64,000 bases of DNA from Sinonovacula constricta. Lineage: Eukaryota; Mollusca; Bivalvia; Cardiida; Solecurtidae. The stretch spans positions 19,873,107 to 19,937,106 of the forward strand of contig CM017556.1 in assembly GCA_007844125.1 (NCBI GenBank). Reading direction: 5' to 3'. Position numbers and translations under genes: made by a program. The notes beneath the pieces are model-generated. The model searched no databases. It was not told the DNA's origin and saw only the letters and a list, made by a program, of their open reading frames with translations. Positions 47,750 to 64,000 of this stretch are shown in pieces; positions within the stretch are counted from its first letter, which is position 1, and each line of letters opens with the position of its first letter.

Positions 47750-48430
47750 GTGGAGGAAGGCCCAAAACGTATGACTGAGTTCACCACAGGTCAGCTGGAT
47801 GACCTCCCACACACCAAGTTCTCGCTCTGACCAGAACTCGAAACCACGCAGTGAGGGGCAGAGGAGTTACAAATCAGCGACTTCAACAGCTTGGCAATGA
47901 GCGCCCCACTACATTTTGTGAGCAACATACACCAGCCTTTAGGCACCTGCTTATACCTATATATTTTTGCTATGACACATGGCGATAGACCCAGCAAAAA
48001 CAAAACAAAACAACAACAACAACAACAAAACACACACACACACACACACACACACAACGCAGACGGTGACATAAGAGCTAACAGCACAACACGATGGCCT
48101 TGATTTAGAATATTTGCACATTCCAAACCAATTCGTGCTTAGCTTACTAAGTGTTCAGACATTCCCAACTTAAACCTTGAAGGTAACATTGTTTTGTATT
48201 TTTAGTTAGTTATAAGATGCATCTTTTTAAATAAGTCAACACCAGTTTCTCCACTCGTTTAAATATTTTTGTTTTTGGGTTCTTCGCAGCGACACCTGTG
48301 TGCTCATTATAGCGATGTCTTGTAGCTATTACTGATGGAGGAAAACCCCAGACATATGTCAGTGTAGAACCACCTGCGCACCGCAGGTCAGCTGGAAGAC
48401 CTTCCCCCATGAAAGCTATCCGGGACCAAG
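47750..48430. repeat. Two related short repeats around an (CA)n tract
   Basis: CAGGTCAGCTGGATGACCTCCC (47788-47809) recurs as CAGGTCAGCTGGAAGACCTTCC (48384-48405), each inside a longer weakly similar segment. (CAA)n and (CA)n lie between them at 48010-48056. Possibly a decayed SINE family; ends not defined. Confidence 0.4.
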
Positions 48431-48785
48431 AGCCATAGTAAATTCAAGGGTGTCGGCAACTATACCCACTAGACCAAACTGCACGAAACTACAACATAAT
48501 ACGGGTAATAAATTCTACCTTTTGAATTTGTTCAAAGCTACGCCTGAGTTGTTAACATACGACGTAAGGGAAAAATAGATATTAAACTGGCAAGATGTTC
48601 GATGACTCGTGACTCTCCGACAACATAACACTTACATCTTCTGCTCCTTCGTTCGAAAAAACCCAACAACAACAACACAACAAAATGTTTTGATCTTGGT
48701 AAAAATCACGTCATCGGACTTTATAAGTGATTTAACATTGTGAGAAATTGTTTTAGCAAGGAAGAAGGAACCCATCAATGAAGAT

Positions 48786-63885
<15,100 letters not shown>

Positions 63886-63937
63886 GTAAGTATCAAATGA
63901 TTTTTTGCTATTTTTCTGCATTCTGCTGCGGCTGCTG

Positions 63938-64000
<63 letters not shown>
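63938..64000. repeat. (CTA)n microsatellite at the window edge
   Basis: About 21 CTA/ACT units running off the right end, starting 53 bases past the donor of the last visible exon. It is possibly where an assembly or window break falls. Confidence 0.95.

Overview
This is a stretch of animal nuclear DNA, about two-thirds A+T. Evidence for a metazoan is short exons in phase between GT-AG introns, a 5'TOP ribosomal protein gene with intronic box C/D snoRNAs, tRNA-derived SINEs, non-LTR retrotransposons and MITEs. The proteins look lophotrochozoan and most likely molluscan (perhaps a bivalve), but the species cannot be fixed from sequence alone. No bacterial, CRISPR or organellar feature was seen.

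Layout. (1) About 700-5,650, minus strand: the 5' half of TOLLIP (N-terminal region plus start of the C2 domain); the rest lies beyond the left edge. Two plus-strand exon-like pieces of unknown identity sit in its introns. (2) About 5,650-12,800: repeats, including a nested insertion, a hAT-like MITE, an L2/CR1-type 3' end and two inverted copies of a TIR family. (3) 12,866-15,813, plus: a complete three-exon BTB-BACK gene of BTBD17 type. (4) 19,390-30,573, minus: complete RPL13A, seven coding exons, 203 codons. Introns 4 and 6 carry six copies of a box C/D snoRNA whose guide matches SNORD33 (U33), which vertebrate RPL13A also hosts. (5) 32,485-37,800, plus: a 5'-truncated and a full-length copy, head to tail, of a restriction-like-endonuclease non-LTR retrotransposon (R2 superfamily), abutting a decayed CR1/jockey-type element (37,830-39,722). 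(6) About 40,800-46,600: two more TIR-family copies, a second hAT-like MITE with an 8-bp target duplication and a 2.25-kb element with long terminal inverted repeats. (7) 48,786 to the right edge, plus: a gene of at least ten short phase-consistent exons encoding a signal peptide, a Cys-rich ectodomain and an HRM-like domain, as in adhesion GPCR ectodomains. One exon has been tandemly duplicated with 24-bp spacers. The gene is mostly invisible to simple ORF calling.

The protein-coding genes are not an operon and share no obvious pathway: an endosomal/innate-immune adaptor, a BTB protein, a ribosomal protein that also hosts rRNA-modification guides, and a probable receptor ectodomain. Most of the rest is transposon-derived or simple-sequence DNA.
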